From assembly GCF_001680005.1 (NCBI RefSeq), contig NC_033567.1, positions 124,001-188,000 on the forward strand: a DNA stretch of 64,000 nt. Direction: 5' to 3'. The first letter of the stretch is position 1. The number at the start of each line of letters is the position of its first letter. The position numbers and the translations under genes were made by a program. The notes beneath the pieces were generated by a model, which was not told the DNA's origin, did no database searches, and worked only from the letters and a program-made list of their open reading frames with translations. Source of the DNA: Plasmodium coatneyi (taxonomy: Eukaryota; Apicomplexa; Aconoidasida; Haemosporida; Plasmodiidae). Below, in pieces: positions 1 through 12,912 of this stretch.

Positions 1-9
1 CACTTACAG

Positions 10-3000
10 CAAGTTACTGATAAATGGTTTGAACTTAGGGGCAAGAGTAAAACAAATCAGGATCACGTGGTAAGGAATAGTATTGTCCTTCACAGTTAAG
101 GGTACTTTTATGGGTAGTATATCTTATTTATGTGAACAGTGAGTGCACTGAACTTGATTTTAGGTGCTCACAGAGTGCACATATATGCTCTTCCATTCAC
201 CGTTGTACGGGCAGACAGCCTTTTGGGGCGACATTGAAAAAGTACTCGGCAAATTAGCTAAGGCTCTAACAGATAAGGAAGGAACAAACAATAATCATTG
301 CGACAAGATTACGTACATAACTGGTACACCAAGTGAAAGCGAAAAAACGGCATGTAATAACATTGCTAAAGGGTTGTGGGGTATATACGGCATTAAGCCT
401 GAAGAAAGTGAAAATAAGAAGAACCATGTTGAGAATCAAAAATTTGAGCAGGCGATAGGTTGCCTCATGTTAAATGTGTACGCTCAGGAAATAAAGGACA
501 AGTGTCCACTAATGGGAAAAACTGTTCAACAAGCTTTTACTATCCATGAGGGGCTTCGCACAACTGCGTGCAGTAGTGGGACGAAAAACTGTGTTCAATG
601 TGAATGGGACGAATGTGCAAATTATAACTTAAATGGGAACGAAGGAGTAGACCTACGGAGAAAAGTGAAGGACATGCTCCTGGGGAAAGACGAAATAACA
701 AAAACTATGTCTACTATAAGTGATTCATGTAAGCAAAGTAGTACAACTCCAGTGAAGTCACCTTCACTATAAGTGCACCCTAACAATCATTCCTTCCACC
801 TACCATCTCTAACAACCCTCCTTCCACCAACCATCTAACAGAACCTTCCTTCCACCAACCATCTAACAGAACCTTCCTTCCACCAAACACCTATCAGCCT
901 TCCTTGCACCAACCATCTAATAAACTTCCTTCCACCACCCTAACAACCCACCTACCATCCATAACAACACACCTACCGCCCACCTAACAATCCACATAAG
1001 AACCTTCATTCCCCTCCTAACACCCGTAACAACCCACCTAGCACCAACCACCTAACAACATTCCTTCAAACAACCACCCCTAACACAGCCTTTACTTCCT
1101 TCCACCACTAACAACCATCCTTCGACCAACCACCTAACACCATCTTCCTTCCTCCCACCTACCACCACCCTAACAACCCACCTACCACCCACTTAACAAC
1201 AACACAGGCCCTAATACAACAGTCCCCAAACACCACCTTCCTTCCTTACAGCCACTATTAAGGAATGGTTTACACTATTTTCGGAGGATGTAAGACAAGA
1301 GGATAATAAGGAGAAGTATAGTGAATTGAACTTCCTTCTACCTTTATGTGACGATTTGAATAGTACCCTTGGCAAGGGCATGAGCAAGTATGAAAGTTTC
1401 TGTAGAATTATGATAAGGAATATAATACTGACGACAGCCGTTGAAAAGAAATATGAAGACAAAGACCAGACTCAGGAGAAGGGACAAGCACCATGTGAGA
1501 AGATCGTAAGGGGAATTCCTGTATGTGATTTATTAAAAATATGGATGTATTATATGCCTTTCTTGTGTGCTCCAAAGGATGTCATAATACAGGCCCTTAG
1601 CCGAGTTAAAACTGTAAGGGAAACATTAAATGAAAATGTGAAGTATACGGAATGTGCTTATGATGCTGCACTAAAAATTGCTTATACGGGACAGACGCAT
1701 AATTCAGATGACCCGCACTACATATTTGAAACAAGTGAGTTGCATACTATGATGGAGACAATAACTAAAGATAAAACTTGGTGTGTCGATAAGGAAAAAT
1801 TGCAACAAAGGAGAAAGGCGCTTGAGGATCCAGATCGTTCACGCGCAGAAACAGGAGAGAAGGTTCAAATAAGGAATGGTGCTGAGGAATTAGAAGACTT
1901 GAAGAAAATTTTTGAGAATGTTAACGAAACAGTAGAGGAGGAGGTAAAGAAAGAGGCAAAGAAGCCAGAAACGGACTCACCACCACCAGCACCCCAGGAA
2001 CCGGTAGCAGAGGATACTGTCCCTAAGGTAGAGGAGGAGGAGGAGGAGGAAGAAGAGGAAGAAGACGAGGAGGATGAAGACGAAGTTGAAGAAGTCGCAG
2101 AAGAACCCGCTAAAGATAAGGAAGATGAAGAAGAAAACAACGATCAAGGTAAGGGGAAAAAAAATTCGAACAGTTGCTCAACAATTGTGCATCCCCCTCA
2201 TGTCCATCCCTAACAACCACCCCTCATCTCCACCCCTCATCTCCACCCCCCATCTCCACCCCCCATCTCCACCCCTAACAACATCATTCTAACAACCTTC
2301 CACCCCATCATGTGCATCCCTGGTGTCAGTACACATCATATTTTAGTTCCATAATAATAGGTTCTGAGATCACATTAAAAAAAAAAAAAATCTCCCTTTT
2401 TACGTATTCTTCCCCTTCCCTACTTCTTCCATACTCCTTCTACTTACTATTTCCCTGCAGCAGAAGAAGAAATTCCCGCTACTGAAGAAAATGATGCTAC
2501 TACTGCTCCTGAAGGACATGATCACAGTCTGGCCGGAGGTGGCGGAAGTGGTGAGGGAGGGTCCCGTTTAGCAACACCCAAGGCTGAAGCACTTATTGAC
2601 ATGAAGGACAACCCCTTCTTTCCTTACCTTCCTTTGGCTCCTGCCATGCTTGGTATTTCTGTTATGAGTTATCTTTTATGGAAGGTAAAAGAAGAAAGAA
2701 GAGGAAAAAAAAAAAAAAAAAAAATAGAAAAAAAAAAATAATGAAGGTGAATGAATCAGTCGCGGGAGGTGTACGATTTCACATTTTAGGGTGTGTGTGT
2801 GTAGGATTTCGCATTTTAGGGTTTGAAGTAGTAATTAGTGTTGCTAGAACAAACTTTTCACACCCCTATTAAAGATACATTTTTTTCGTTATTTTATTTA
2901 TTTATTTTTTTTTCTTTTGTTCAGCATTTTGGAATGCTTCGTAAGACCAGAAAACGTTACAGAAGAGCTCCTAAAGCACTTGGTCCAACCTTAGAACAGC

Positions 3001-3317
3001 AGATTGTTGACCATGTGGAACAGCAGGATGGTCCACATGAATATTATTTAGTGAAGGAACGCAAACCTCGTTCTACGCCTATAAGAAGGAGGAAAAAACG
3101 GGTTGCTGGTCATCGCCGTGCTGGTCGTCGTGGTGTGCGTCGCCGCATGATTATTGATATCCATTTAGAAGTCTTAGACGAATGGCAAAAAGGGGACCTG
3201 CATTCGATGAAGGAGGACTTTTTTGAAATTTTGGTTCAAGAATTCATGGGATCCAAGTATATGGAAGAAGAAAATGTTCCTAAGGAACAGGTTCCAAGTT
3301 TAGATTCCGCGTTTTAG
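10..3317 (+). CDS. SICAvar: SICAvar (schizont-infected cell agglutination variant antigen), 3' part
   Basis: SICAvar proteins are variant antigens on the surface of infected erythrocytes. Exons seen: 164 (or 215)-728, 1252-2148, 2461-2684 and 2925-3317; phases match at 728/1252, 2148/2461 and 2684/2925. The first two long exons encode Cys-rich SICA domains with CxxC and CY/CPL patterns. The second ends in a Pro-rich then Glu-rich stretch (about 1980-2095). Exon 2461-2684 encodes a Gly-rich stalk and a membrane segment (PYLPLAPAMLGISVMSYLLW). The last exon is the basic SICA C-terminal domain, ending EQVPSLDSAF. A possible 60-bp exon at 10-69 (reads QVTDKWFELRG, donor gtaagg) could join position 215 in phase and would restore a W-x3-RG...FWGDI pattern; this is tentative. 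The 5' exons lie outside the window. The last intron holds poly-A and telomere-like DNA. Confidence 0.9.
774..1243 (+). repeat. C-rich intronic minisatellite (CCACCTAACAACC family)
   Basis: This intron of the SICAvar gene is built almost wholly of degenerate units such as ccaccaaccatctaacag and ccaccctaacaaccca, each about 14-28 bp. The same family appears at 21275-21722 upstream of the PITP gene. On the opposite strand it appears at 20194-20335, 4056-4095 and 35115-35155. Confidence 0.85.
2765..2835 (+). repeat. Degenerate telomere-like repeat in SICAvar intron
   Basis: Two units of gatttcacattttaggg / gatttcgcattttaggg followed by gtttgaag lie in the intron before the last SICAvar exon. 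The same phrase recurs in the telomere-like tract at 28.1-28.3 kb. Confidence 0.6.
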
Positions 3318-3804
3318 TGTGTAGTAAATATTTTTGTTTTTGTTTTTTTTTTTGTTTTGTATTAAAGGGTTTACATGTTCATTGTGTAATTAACATAAGT
3401 GGATGTGAAAAATAAAAAATTTTCCTCCTTCACTTTATTTTGATTTGTTTGGTAAAATTTTTTTTTATTGACAAATGCAAAATGTGTTGATTAAATTTTT
3501 TTCTTTAAATATTTTTTTGAGAAGGGTAAGCACTTTTCTTCTTTTTGCGCGCTCCTTTCTGGGAGCATTCTTTCCTTCATGCAATTGCTCGTACATACAA
3601 ATGTAGGAGTAAAAAAAAAAAAGAAAAACGAATGGAGGAAAAAAGAAAGGTCATTTTGCTTCTTTCCCATACACACACTGTATATGTAAACTGTGTGCAC
3701 GGTGGTCATTTATGCGTTCCCCCTCTTGAGGGAGGGATGGGTACACACTCATTCAACATTCCAAATGAGTATTACATTCCAATATGTATTACACAACGAC
3801 GGTG
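3318..3804. other. Convergent intergenic gap
   Basis: AT-rich DNA with poly-T and poly-A tracts between the SICAvar stop and the convergent KIR tail exon. I see no coding or structured signal in it. Confidence 0.6.
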
Positions 3805-5157
3805 TTACATCCGACCATAACCTATATTGTTCCGATGAGCCGGTGTATTTATTCTTCCCCTTCGAGACTGTACACCACCATATTCTGTTGCTGAATCATC
3901 TCCTGTTGTGGAGTCACCTCCTATTGTTGAGCTGTCTTCTGTGAGTGTATCAAAGGTGCCCTCACTGGATCTTCTCTTTCTTGTGCTGCTTCTTCCACTC
4001 CTTCCATTTCCAGAAGAGTGGTTACCAAACCAAGAAGACCATGGTTTATACTGAAGGGAAGGAAGGTTGTTATGGGTGGTAGGTGGGTTGTTAAATGATT
4101 GAATTTTTTTTATTTTTTAAATTTTTAAAATTTTGTAATTTTTTAGATGCTTACTTTGTATAATAAGAAAGGGGCACCGATCGTTGATAAGGTACCAAAG
4201 ATAGAAGAGATGGAAGAGGTGGTGGTAGCTTGACGAACAGCTTGACGTACAGCTTCGTCTTTTTCTTTTGTTGCTAAGTTTCCTGCTGTTTGTGCTTCCT
4301 GATGTGCTTCACTCTGGATCTGTATTATTAGTTCCGCCATCTTTTGGGGGAGCTTAGCTGTATCACAATGTACAGCATAGGTACTGTTGAAGTCGTTACA
4401 ATATGGTTTGTCCTTATGATCACCACCCCCGTCCTTTTTGCACATGTTTTCCATAGCCTTACATGCTGAAGAAAGAGTGGTCCAATAGGTGGACCATTCT
4501 TCACTACATTTGGCGTTATTCTTATTTAATAAGTCCAATACTTCCTTATAACCATAGTAATAATCGAATATTATTTTCATGTGAGAGAAAATGGTTTGAT
4601 GAATTTCTTTGTCCTTAAGATCGTCATATTTGAAATCACATTTATTATTACCGCTGCAATTGGCAGTAGTTTTTAGCGTGCTGTAAATTTTATCCAAAAC
4701 ATCCGTCAATTTATAATTCCCTAAGTAACTCCAGTACTTATCTCCGAACCAGTAGTAAAAAAGGCGGCAGGGTTCATCCTTCAACCCTCCTTTGTTACTG
4801 TTCCCACATGCGTATACATAGGCGTCGTCGATTCCCTTAGCGTCCTTAGTAATTTCCTTACATTTCGAGAAACTTCCATTTAGTGCAGTCAGTAATTGTG
4901 TACCTTTGGTACCCCCGTCACCCTGTTCCTCTGTATTATTCTTGAAATTTGTATAGAAGACGTTACGTAAGGTTAACATCTCAGTAATTGACCCTATTCT
5001 ACACGTCTGAGGAGGTGGGTGTTATGTGTGGGACATATATATACCTTATATATATATATATATGCGTATGTATGGACATATGTTTCCATTCCTCTCCATA
5101 CTCATTCCTTCACTCTCATTCCTTTCCTTCAGTGTTGTTCCTTACCGATTCTGACAT
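3805..5157 (-). CDS. KIR: KIR protein, three exons
   Basis: KIR proteins are PIR-superfamily variant antigens of infected red cells. Model: exon 1 5146-5157 (MSES, donor gtaagg), exon 2 4155-5006, exon 3 3805-4050; 369 aa, all junctions in phase 0. Exon 2 has the family start EMLTLRNVFY, spaced cysteines, the LFYYWFGD motif and a membrane segment ending APFLLYK. Exon 3 completes YKPWSSWFG and gives a Ser/Thr/Asp-rich tail ending NNIGYGRM. The acceptor of exon 2 is cctcag. The last intron (4051-4154) carries a short reverse copy of the CCTAACAACC-type repeat. The four-residue first exon is the least certain part. It is first of four KIR genes on this strand. Confidence 0.88.
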
Positions 5158-6343
5158 GGTTTATGAGGATATATTTTTCTTTGTATATGTATATGGTGGA
5201 ATTTATATTGAAATTTTTGTTTATGTTCGTATATTCAATATAAATGGATAAGTGTATGTATGTATGCAAAATTTTTCTGCCTGCCTGTTTGTTTGTTCTA
5301 TCATATGATTGTAAGTGTAGGGGTGGAAGTGTATGGAATTTTCACTTCTTGTTTCTTCAATAATAATAATATATATGTGTTGTTTAATTTTTTCAAGTAA
5401 TGATAACCTACTATAACTATATATATATATATATATATATATGTACAGCAGAATCATTATATATGGTTAACCTAATACAAAGTAGGAATAAAATGTGTTA
5501 AAGGAAGTCACATAATAGAACATAAGGAAGGAGAAAGGAAAGGAAAGGGAAGGAACGAACTCTTCATATCATCCCTTATTTATTTATTTCATTTATTCAA
5601 TTATGCACAACCTTCCCAGGAAGTATTATATGATTATTATTATTTACATGTGTTCGCTTCAGTTATTGAATATATATATATGCAGGTATATATAATTTTT
5701 TTTTTTTTTGAAGTGGAAAATTTCAGCATAAATAGCTAATTCTGTTTTATTATTATTGAAAGTTGTTTTCATATATAACTTCTTCTAATAAATACCTAAT
5801 AATAGTTCAGATAGTAAGAGAATTTCTATCACCCCTTTTTTGATATATATATGCACACACTTATTAATATTTAAATAGGGGGGAGCATGATTTTATATTA
5901 AATGAAGTCATAAAGGATAAAATGAAAAGGGGGAATGAACAGAAGTAATGAAAAGAAGAGGTAATGTAAAGGGGGTAGGGATATATAACATTTAAGAATA
6001 AAAAAAAAAAAGGGGGGGTAGGTTTAATCCATTGTATGGAAAAAAAAGAAAAAGAATGTGTGTTCGGGCATCTTCATTATAATGATACCCTCCCTGTTAT
6101 ATATTTTCCTTTCTTTCTTTCTTCCTTTTATTTATTTTTTTTTTCCTTTTCTTTCCCTTCCTCTAGCAATGAGCATACTACAATGTACTCAATTCTTCTT
6201 TCAGAGATAAATGATAATACATTATATACATATATATATATGTGGTGGCAACAACACTTTTTCTTTTTTATATGTAAAATATTGCACACATTATTATAGT
6301 TCATAATTTGAATGGAGGGTAGGACATTACACTAAATTTCACA
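5158..6343. other. Intergenic, upstream of first KIR and downstream of second
   Basis: AT-rich DNA with a (TA)n tract near 5423-5446. The KIR-type upstream boxes are at 5623-5758. No gene was found. Confidence 0.6.
5623..5758 (-). promoter_or_regulatory. Conserved KIR upstream boxes, copy 1
   Basis: Box A (gtattatatgattattatta, then tttac) at 5623-5647 and box B (aaaatttcagcataaatagc and on) at 5710-5758 lie about 470-600 bp upstream of the KIR start at 5157. Similar paired boxes precede the next three KIR genes. Function as a promoter or enhancer is inferred from conservation only. Confidence 0.45.
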
Positions 6344-6752
6344 TCAAATACGTTGATAACCTATATTTCTATTCTGCTGTTTCATTCTACTATTATTTGT
6401 TCTTCCTTCCCTTCCTCTCGATGGTGGTCGTTCACCATATACAGTAGAATCATCTGCAGTAGAACCTATTGTGGTGGAAGCTACAGTTGAGATGTCCGTT
6501 GCGGAGTCGAATGTGGAGTCGGTGGTTGTTGAATTGTTTTCCGTCAATGTGTCCCAGTTCTTTACACCCGATGTTCTTTTTCTTCTGTTTATTCTATTAC
6601 TTCTAGTGGAGGTGCTCACTCTTCCTTCTCCAAATTTGTTACTTATCCATGAAGGTAAAAGATTATACTACGATAAGAAGGGGTGTAGAAAGGTGTATAT
6701 ATATATACATATGTATATATGTATGCACATATGTATACACCTACATATATGT

Positions 6753-6791
<39 letters not shown>

Positions 6792-8033
6792 ATATATATA
6801 CTAACATATATGTACGTGCATATACATATATGCACATAAATATAGCTCTATTATAATTGTTGTAATTTTACTTACCTTGTAAAGGAGGAAAGTGACAGCT
6901 GCTGGTAATGCTGCAACACCGAATATAGAGGAGATAATAGTGGTTGCACTTGCTGCAGTAGGGGCAAAATTTAGATTTAACCTAACGTCTTTATAAACGG
7001 TAACTTGCTGGCCAGTTGTTTGTGCTCGCTTCGCTTCTACTGTATATGATCCGCCCTTTGTTAAAGTGAGTGGGTTTTTATTATTATTGCTGCTCAAATC
7101 AAATGTATTTTTGAATTCCTTACAATATGGATCGACGTCCCACTTGGGCCCTTTGTCTCCTCTACTATTACAATCATCAAGAATAGCTTTAAATGATTTT
7201 TCAGCTTGATCTAGATGGTCGTAATAATCACTATCACAGGAGTTGTGATGAGATTGTAGTCTCTGTTTTATGTGTTTATAATTGTAGGAGAAGTCCCAAA
7301 CTGTTTTTCTATGATCAAAAATGTTTTTGCTAATGTCAATGTTTACAGTTGGGCATTTATTACTAATATTTATTTTACTTAACTCTGCGTAGACATCATT
7401 CATGCATTTGGGGAATTGATCAGTGTTGTTTAGTGTGCTGCATAGCTGACTCCCTATCCAAAAATAGAGGAAATTACAACGATCCTCCTTATTGGATAAA
7501 TTGCCTACTGTCATGGTAGGTGCGTGACACCAGTTTTTTACAGCTGATTCCTCATAGCTGCTGTAAGAGTTCCAATGCTGTTTTAATATACGTCCCAGTT
7601 CCAACTGCACCGTTGTGAAAGAAATTCCACTATCGCAGGAGTGCTTCGCACCATCGAACTTCTCGTAGACTTCCTTAAGGGAAGGCAATTTTTCCAAATC
7701 CGCCACCTAAAAAAGTAATGAATAGAGTATATATATATATATGTATGCAGTCCCATGTATATATATATATTTTTTACACTTCCTTCTCTTTAATACATTA
7801 TATGTACATTATTTGTACATTACATGTACATTATATGTATATTACATGTACATCATATGTACAATATATGTACATATATATGTACAATATGTACATTATA
7901 TGTGTAGATTCATCATATGTAAGCATACATTATAGTCTTTCATTCCAGATTTTATGTATATATGTAGAGTTCAAATAAAAGAGAAGGACGAACATACCTG
8001 TAGGTAGGATGTTCCTTGTGCTGGTTTTGCCAT
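6344..8033 (-). CDS. KIR: KIR protein, three exons
   Basis: Model: exon 1 7998-8033 (MAKPAQGTSYLQ, donor gtatgt), exon 2 6876-7706, exon 3 6344-6667; 396 aa, phase 0 throughout. Exon 2 opens VADLEKLPSLKEVYEKF, a typical KIR start. It has paired cysteines, the variant motif CNFLYFWIGS and a membrane segment ending VTFLLYK. Exon 3 starts YNLLPSWISNKFG and encodes a basic, then Thr/Ser/Asp-rich cytoplasmic tail with DST repeats, ending NRNIGYQRI. Intron 1 contains palindrome-like gtacattatatgtacat repeats at 7797-7905. The gene follows the previous KIR on the same strand and has its own upstream boxes at 8457-8590. Confidence 0.92.
7797..7905. repeat. TACAT/ATGTA tandem repeat in KIR intron
   Basis: About eight imperfect units of tgtacattatatgtacat fill the middle of intron 1 of the KIR gene at 6344-8033. 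The unit is self-complementary and could form hairpins. Confidence 0.75.
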
Positions 8034-9326
8034 TTTTCATCTATTTGTGTTCCTTTTCTGTATATATAATGAAATTTATGTTATAAAATGTTCTTATTTT
8101 TCTACATACATGCATGTAGAATGTGGATGCAAATTGTGCATGTAAAATATTTTGGATGTACAAATTCTCTTTGCGTAGAAATTTTTTTGCATGTAAAATT
8201 TTTTACTTTCTTTTTTCTTCCAATTAACGATGTACATATATTGCTTAATTCATTAGGGGGGATCATAACACAGTATACACCTGTACGAAGTTATTATGCA
8301 GAATTGAAGAGTGTAGAAATAGTAACAAATATGCTGAAATAGTAAAATAGAATGTAAGGGGAAATGAATGATTTAAACTTTTCTCTCATATCGTTGCTTG
8401 CTTCATTCATTTACTCCATTATTGGATTATGGCTTAGTGGCTCCCCTCCCTCCTTGAGTATTATTATTATTATTATTTACCTTGTTCAATTATTGTACCA
8501 ATAGGGGTACAATTTTTTTTGTTTGCCTCATCAAAAAATTTCTGCTTAGGTTACTTAATTCATGTTTGATTGATATTATTTTAAAAGGGAAGTAGTGTTG
8601 ATTGTTGTTCATTTAGAAAAAAATTGTTAACATGTACCATATAACTAATGTGCAAAATATACTTCCCCCCCTTTTTTTTTTTTTTTTTCATTTATAAGTG
8701 TTCAGTAAAAAGAAATTTTTTCTATTTTTCCCTTTTGTTGATAAATACACTAGAATTTATTTATATACAGGAAATAAGCATTATGTACTATTTGAGCTAA
8801 CCTTCACTCCTCTTTTCCTCAGTATATATTTTACTCCCCTATGTGGGTGAGCACATATTTTCCGTATTATTACAATTCATGGAGCTATTTATTATAATAT
8901 AACATTGTGAATAATAAATAAATGAATGTGAATGCACGTTCCCATACATGCATATTCCGATGGAACTTTATATAAAGTGCAAGTTCTTGAATGGTATTAT
9001 AACGAACACATATGAGGTAAATATGTAGAAGGGAAGGAAAGGGTTAGGTGTTACAAGTGTTCCGTTACGTGGAGTTCTACCTAGTACTCCATTTTTATAG
9101 TTTTACAATGACAGATCATTATATATTCCTTCTTAGATCTTCGAATAATAAATATAATACTCCATAGTCAAGTATATGATCATGTGGGGAACAATCACTT
9201 CCGAATCACTCCTTTTTAGGAGATGTTGTAGTGGGGGGGGGAACATCATCCCCCCTTCCCTTCCTTCTTCCTTAGACCTTTCCTCCTTAGACCCCTATCC
9301 TTCTTCATCTGGTGGATGATGGATGA
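8034..9326. other. Intergenic between KIR genes
   Basis: AT-rich. It carries the upstream boxes of the KIR gene at 6344-8033, poly-T tracts and the downstream region of the next KIR gene. No coding signal was seen. Confidence 0.6.
8457..8590 (-). promoter_or_regulatory. Conserved KIR upstream boxes, copy 2
   Basis: Box A (gtattattattattattatt, then tac) is at 8458-8480. Box B (aaaaatttctgcttaggtta through gattgatattattttaaaag) is at about 8535-8587. They lie about 425-560 bp upstream of the KIR start at 8033. Confidence 0.45.
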
Positions 9327-10584
9327 TCATCTGGACGATGATGGTCGTGTCGTAGTGGTAGTGGTGGTGTATGGGATGGAATATTCGGACGAATTTATTG
9401 TTGTTAATGTGTCATCGTCGTCTGATAATGGTGAGTTGAAATCGTGGTTAATGATTGATCTTTTTCTTCTGCTTGCGCTCATTCCTCCCGCAGAGTGGTT
9501 ATGCTTCCTCAAGAAGAAAGGTTTGTACTTGTAAAAAAAATATGCCAATGCAGGTAATCCTATTGCGGCAAGTCCACCAGACACAGCACCAGGGACGATA
9601 CCAGGATTATCAGCTTCTTCCCCTTCCTTTCTATGACTACCACCACCATCACTCCCTCCCTTTCCTTCCCCACCAGAAACACCATCCCTCTCTGATGATG
9701 GTAATGATGATGCAGCAACTGCTGCAATTGCTGCAGACAACTGTTCCAAACAGGGACTCAGATCTACTTCGTCCGGTGGAAAGTTCTTCTCCTCGAACTC
9801 TGTTTCATCTTTCAGTTGTGATGGTGTTGGAATTTTTCGCTTACCATTGCCACTTTCCTGGAACTTTTTCCTAAATTTTATACAGAAGTCATCATTATTA
9901 GTTGGACGTTCCCCACTCCCACAATTTGCTTCTACAGGTCCATAAGCGCTTTTAGCTGCATCTAAATAGGAGTTATATTTTTGTGTACAGGACTCTTTGG
10001 AACCACTTAATTTTTGTATTATTGTTCTATAGTCATGCCAATAGTCGAATATGGTTTTTCTTTGGGGGAAAAGGCTCGTACCAACAGTGGAGTCCATATG
10101 TATATATTCACATTGGTCCCCGGATGCACCCAATTTAGTGTAGATATCTGGCATAATGGTTTTAAATGAATGTTGTCCTTTTAAATTGTTAATTAATAAT
10201 TCTCCTAACCAAAAATAAAAAAAGTGGCATATACTTTCACAGGGTTGTCCCTTCTCTGTTTTCACCTTAGATATAGTGCACCAAGCGTGGGCAATTTTTT
10301 CGGCATCTTCTTCCTCATCTTGATGCTGTTTTAATTTCCCCTCCAAAGTACTCATTATTCCTTCTGTCCATGTACTGCTATTCGCACATGTATGTTTGCC
10401 ATTTTTTTTGAATGCTGCATATACTTTTCTGGAAGGTAAGTCATCCTCACTGCATTGCTATAAATATATAATTTATGAAACCCATATACTCCTGTACATT
10501 CATAATAATATACATAGAACATTATGTATATGTTAGTACACTTCTTTCAAAGGAAGGAATAAATCATATTACCTGCACCACCAT
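9327..10584 (-). CDS. KIR: KIR protein with intronless membrane-tail junction
   Basis: Model: exon 1 10573-10584 (MVVQ, donor gtaat), exon 2 9327-10457; 380 aa. Exon 2 begins QCSEDDLPSRKVYAAF after an atatag acceptor. It carries the HFFYFWLGELL motif, a spaced Cys pattern and an Ala/Ser/Gly-rich stalk. A membrane segment (GLAAIGLPALAYFFYKYKPF) then runs straight into the cytoplasmic tail without the intron found in the other KIR genes at the same Lys-Tyr point. The tail ends IPYT, a Thr run and RPSSSR, like the two plus-strand KIR genes. The start exon is short and is the weakest part of the model. Confidence 0.88.
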
Positions 10585-11513
10585 GATTCATGTGTATGTA
10601 TGCTCCTTTATATATAATGAACTTATTTTGGAATGTGCTTCCTGTTCATTTATAGGAAGTGCACATATGTGGGAACATTTTGGATTTGTTCCCTACATTG
10701 ATTATAAAAAAAGGAAGCACATTTTCTATACATTCCTAATTCATATAGTGTATTATTGCATTGCGTACGCATGATTATTCAGCATATTACATTATTACTT
10801 CCACGCTTCTATTATTATTTACTCAATACTGGAATTCTTCTTCTGAGCAGAAAATTTCAATATGTATTATTAATTTATGTTTTATTTGTTATTATTATTT
10901 TAAAAGGGGTATTATTAAGGATTGTGAATACATATATTAAAATTCATACAGAGCGATCTTCCCTTATTTCTTTTTTAAGTGTATATTCATCAGTATTAGA
11001 AAGGAGGGTGTATTTGTACAATGAATGAGTGAATAAGAATATAATACAAAGGAATTGTGTGTTTATTGTATTTCAAAAAGGAAATGAAAAAATTTTTCTT
11101 ACGTACTTCTTATAAGAACACACTCTTCATAGTATATCTCTATTCATTTTCTTTTCTTTTTTTTTCTTTGAAGAATATAGAAATTAGTAAAAAAAAAATT
11201 ATTTAAAAAAAAAAAAAATTGTAAAAAGAAGGATAGGTGAACACTTTAGGTCATTAGTGAAAGAATTTATAAAAGTGCAAATAAAATAAGGGGAAGAAAT
11301 TTTTTTTTTTTTACCCGGTTTATATTAATTACACAAATGAACATGAGCTCTTCCTTACAGCACAAAAAAAAAAGAAATAGAAGAAGAAAAAAAAAAAAAG
11401 GAGGTGATGAATACCATTTTGCCTCTTATATTGTATGAACTTCGTCGTTACTGATGCTCTTCCTCCGTGTGTGTGTGGGACATTACATTCAATATTACAT
11501 TACGTAGCATGTT
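10585..11513. other. Intergenic between KIR genes
   Basis: AT-rich. It contains the upstream boxes at 10790-10910 and poly-A/poly-T tracts near 11160-11400. No gene was seen. Confidence 0.6.
10790..10910 (-). promoter_or_regulatory. Conserved KIR upstream boxes, copy 3
   Basis: Box A (cacgcttctattattattta) is at about 10802-10822. Box B (gagcagaaaatttcaatatg, then tattattaatttatgtttta) is at 10845-10885, followed by ttattattattttaaaaggg. They sit about 205-330 bp upstream of the start at 10584. Confidence 0.5.
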
Positions 11514-12912
11514 CTACATACGACCATAACTGATATTCGTTCTTTGTTGTTTGTTCCTATTATTATTCGTTCCTGTTCTTCCGCTACGTGGTGGAGGTCT
11601 TCGTTGTTCATTATATATGGTAGAATCATCTACAGTAGAACCTACTGTTGAAGCTACGGTCGAAAGGTCGGTAGAATCATACGTTGAATCGTCTAATGTC
11701 GAGCGTTCGTCCTCTGATAAGGACGTGTTTAATTTGTGGTGGACGATAGATCTTGCCTTTCTTCGGTTGCTGCTGCTTCCTCCTCCTCCTCCAGAGAGGG
11801 TGTTACTTATCAAAGAAGGTAAGGAAGTGTACTGAACAGAAAGGAAGGGAAGGAAGAAAGGGAAAGAAATATATGTGTATGTATATATATATACCCCATA
11901 TATATATACGTATATATGTATGTATATATATATAGGTATATTATAATTATTACTCACTTTGTACAGGAAGAAAGCGACAGCCGCTGGTAATCCAATTGCT
12001 GCGGTGCCAAGTACAGAAGAGACGATTGGAGTGATGGTAGGGGTGTTGGTTTCAGCAGCAGCACCATCACGCTCTTGTTCATCCCCATGTGGTGGTGAGT
12101 CCGTTAATCTTTGAGCTTCGGTATGTTCTGCTGTAGTGTGTGATACGTTCTCCACCTTACGTGCGCTCGTCAGTAGGTTTTTATACTTTGTGTCAGTAAA
12201 CATGTCTGGGAATTCTTTACAATATGAGGGAGGGCTTGTTCCTTTGCACTTTGGTTCTATAGCTTCGTAAGTAGTAAGAAGGTCCTTCAGGTAAATCTGA
12301 CAGCTCTCGTCGCAGGGGCGACTATTCGTTTTTAAATGTAATTCCATAGTTTCATAGTCCTTAGAATAATCAAACACTTTTTTCACATTTTGGAAGAGGT
12401 TCTCTTTCTGTATGGTCATGGTAGGGTATAGATTTGTACATTTAAATTTGTCCTCATGAGCCTTCATTTTATCATAGATGGCACCCATAAACTTTTTAAA
12501 TTCAGTATCCTTCAACGCATCAAATATTAAATAACCCGTCCAAAAATATAAATAATGGCACCATTCACTCTCGGATGAACTAGTGCCCCCCAACTGTGTT
12601 GCGTAGCTCTGTGCTTCCGCAATTTTCCCTACATGCTCGTCAGCTTTGTCATAGCCTCCCAGGGCAAGTTTCATTTGATCTTTAGAATTATAACCACAGT
12701 GCCTGTCGGCCTTATCCAATTTGTCGTATTTCATTTTTGAGGGTAACAATTCTTCCAACTCATGTCTCTATAAAAAAATGTAAATAAGTGGAGGAATATA
12801 TATATATGTATATTATTATGTATATTTCCACCTCTTTTCAGGATTTATTTACCGTTAGTATGGTGGTGGTCGTCGTCATTGTTTTTCCTGGTGATGCTGG
12901 TTCTGGTGTCAT
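11514..12912 (-). CDS. KIR: KIR protein, three exons
   Basis: Model: exon 1 12853-12912 (20 codons, MTPEPASPGK then a Thr run), exon 2 11958-12767, exon 3 11514-11831; 395 aa, phase 0 throughout. Exon 2 opens RHELEELLPSKMKYDKL and contains WCHYLYFWTGYL, paired cysteines and a membrane segment (AAIGLPAAVAFFLYK) with donor gtgagt. Exon 3 starts YTSLPSLISN, followed by a Gly/Ser stretch, a basic RRKARS cluster and a DST-rich tail ending ISYGRM. The second intron happens to be open in frame, so an unspliced reading would falsely fuse exons 2 and 3. Two sets of upstream boxes lie to the right. Confidence 0.92.

Noticed and set aside
11832..11957. Unspliced fusion of KIR exons 2 and 3 at 11514-12767
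   Set aside because: The intron is open in frame by chance. The gtgagt donor, cag acceptor and phase match the intron position in other KIR genes.
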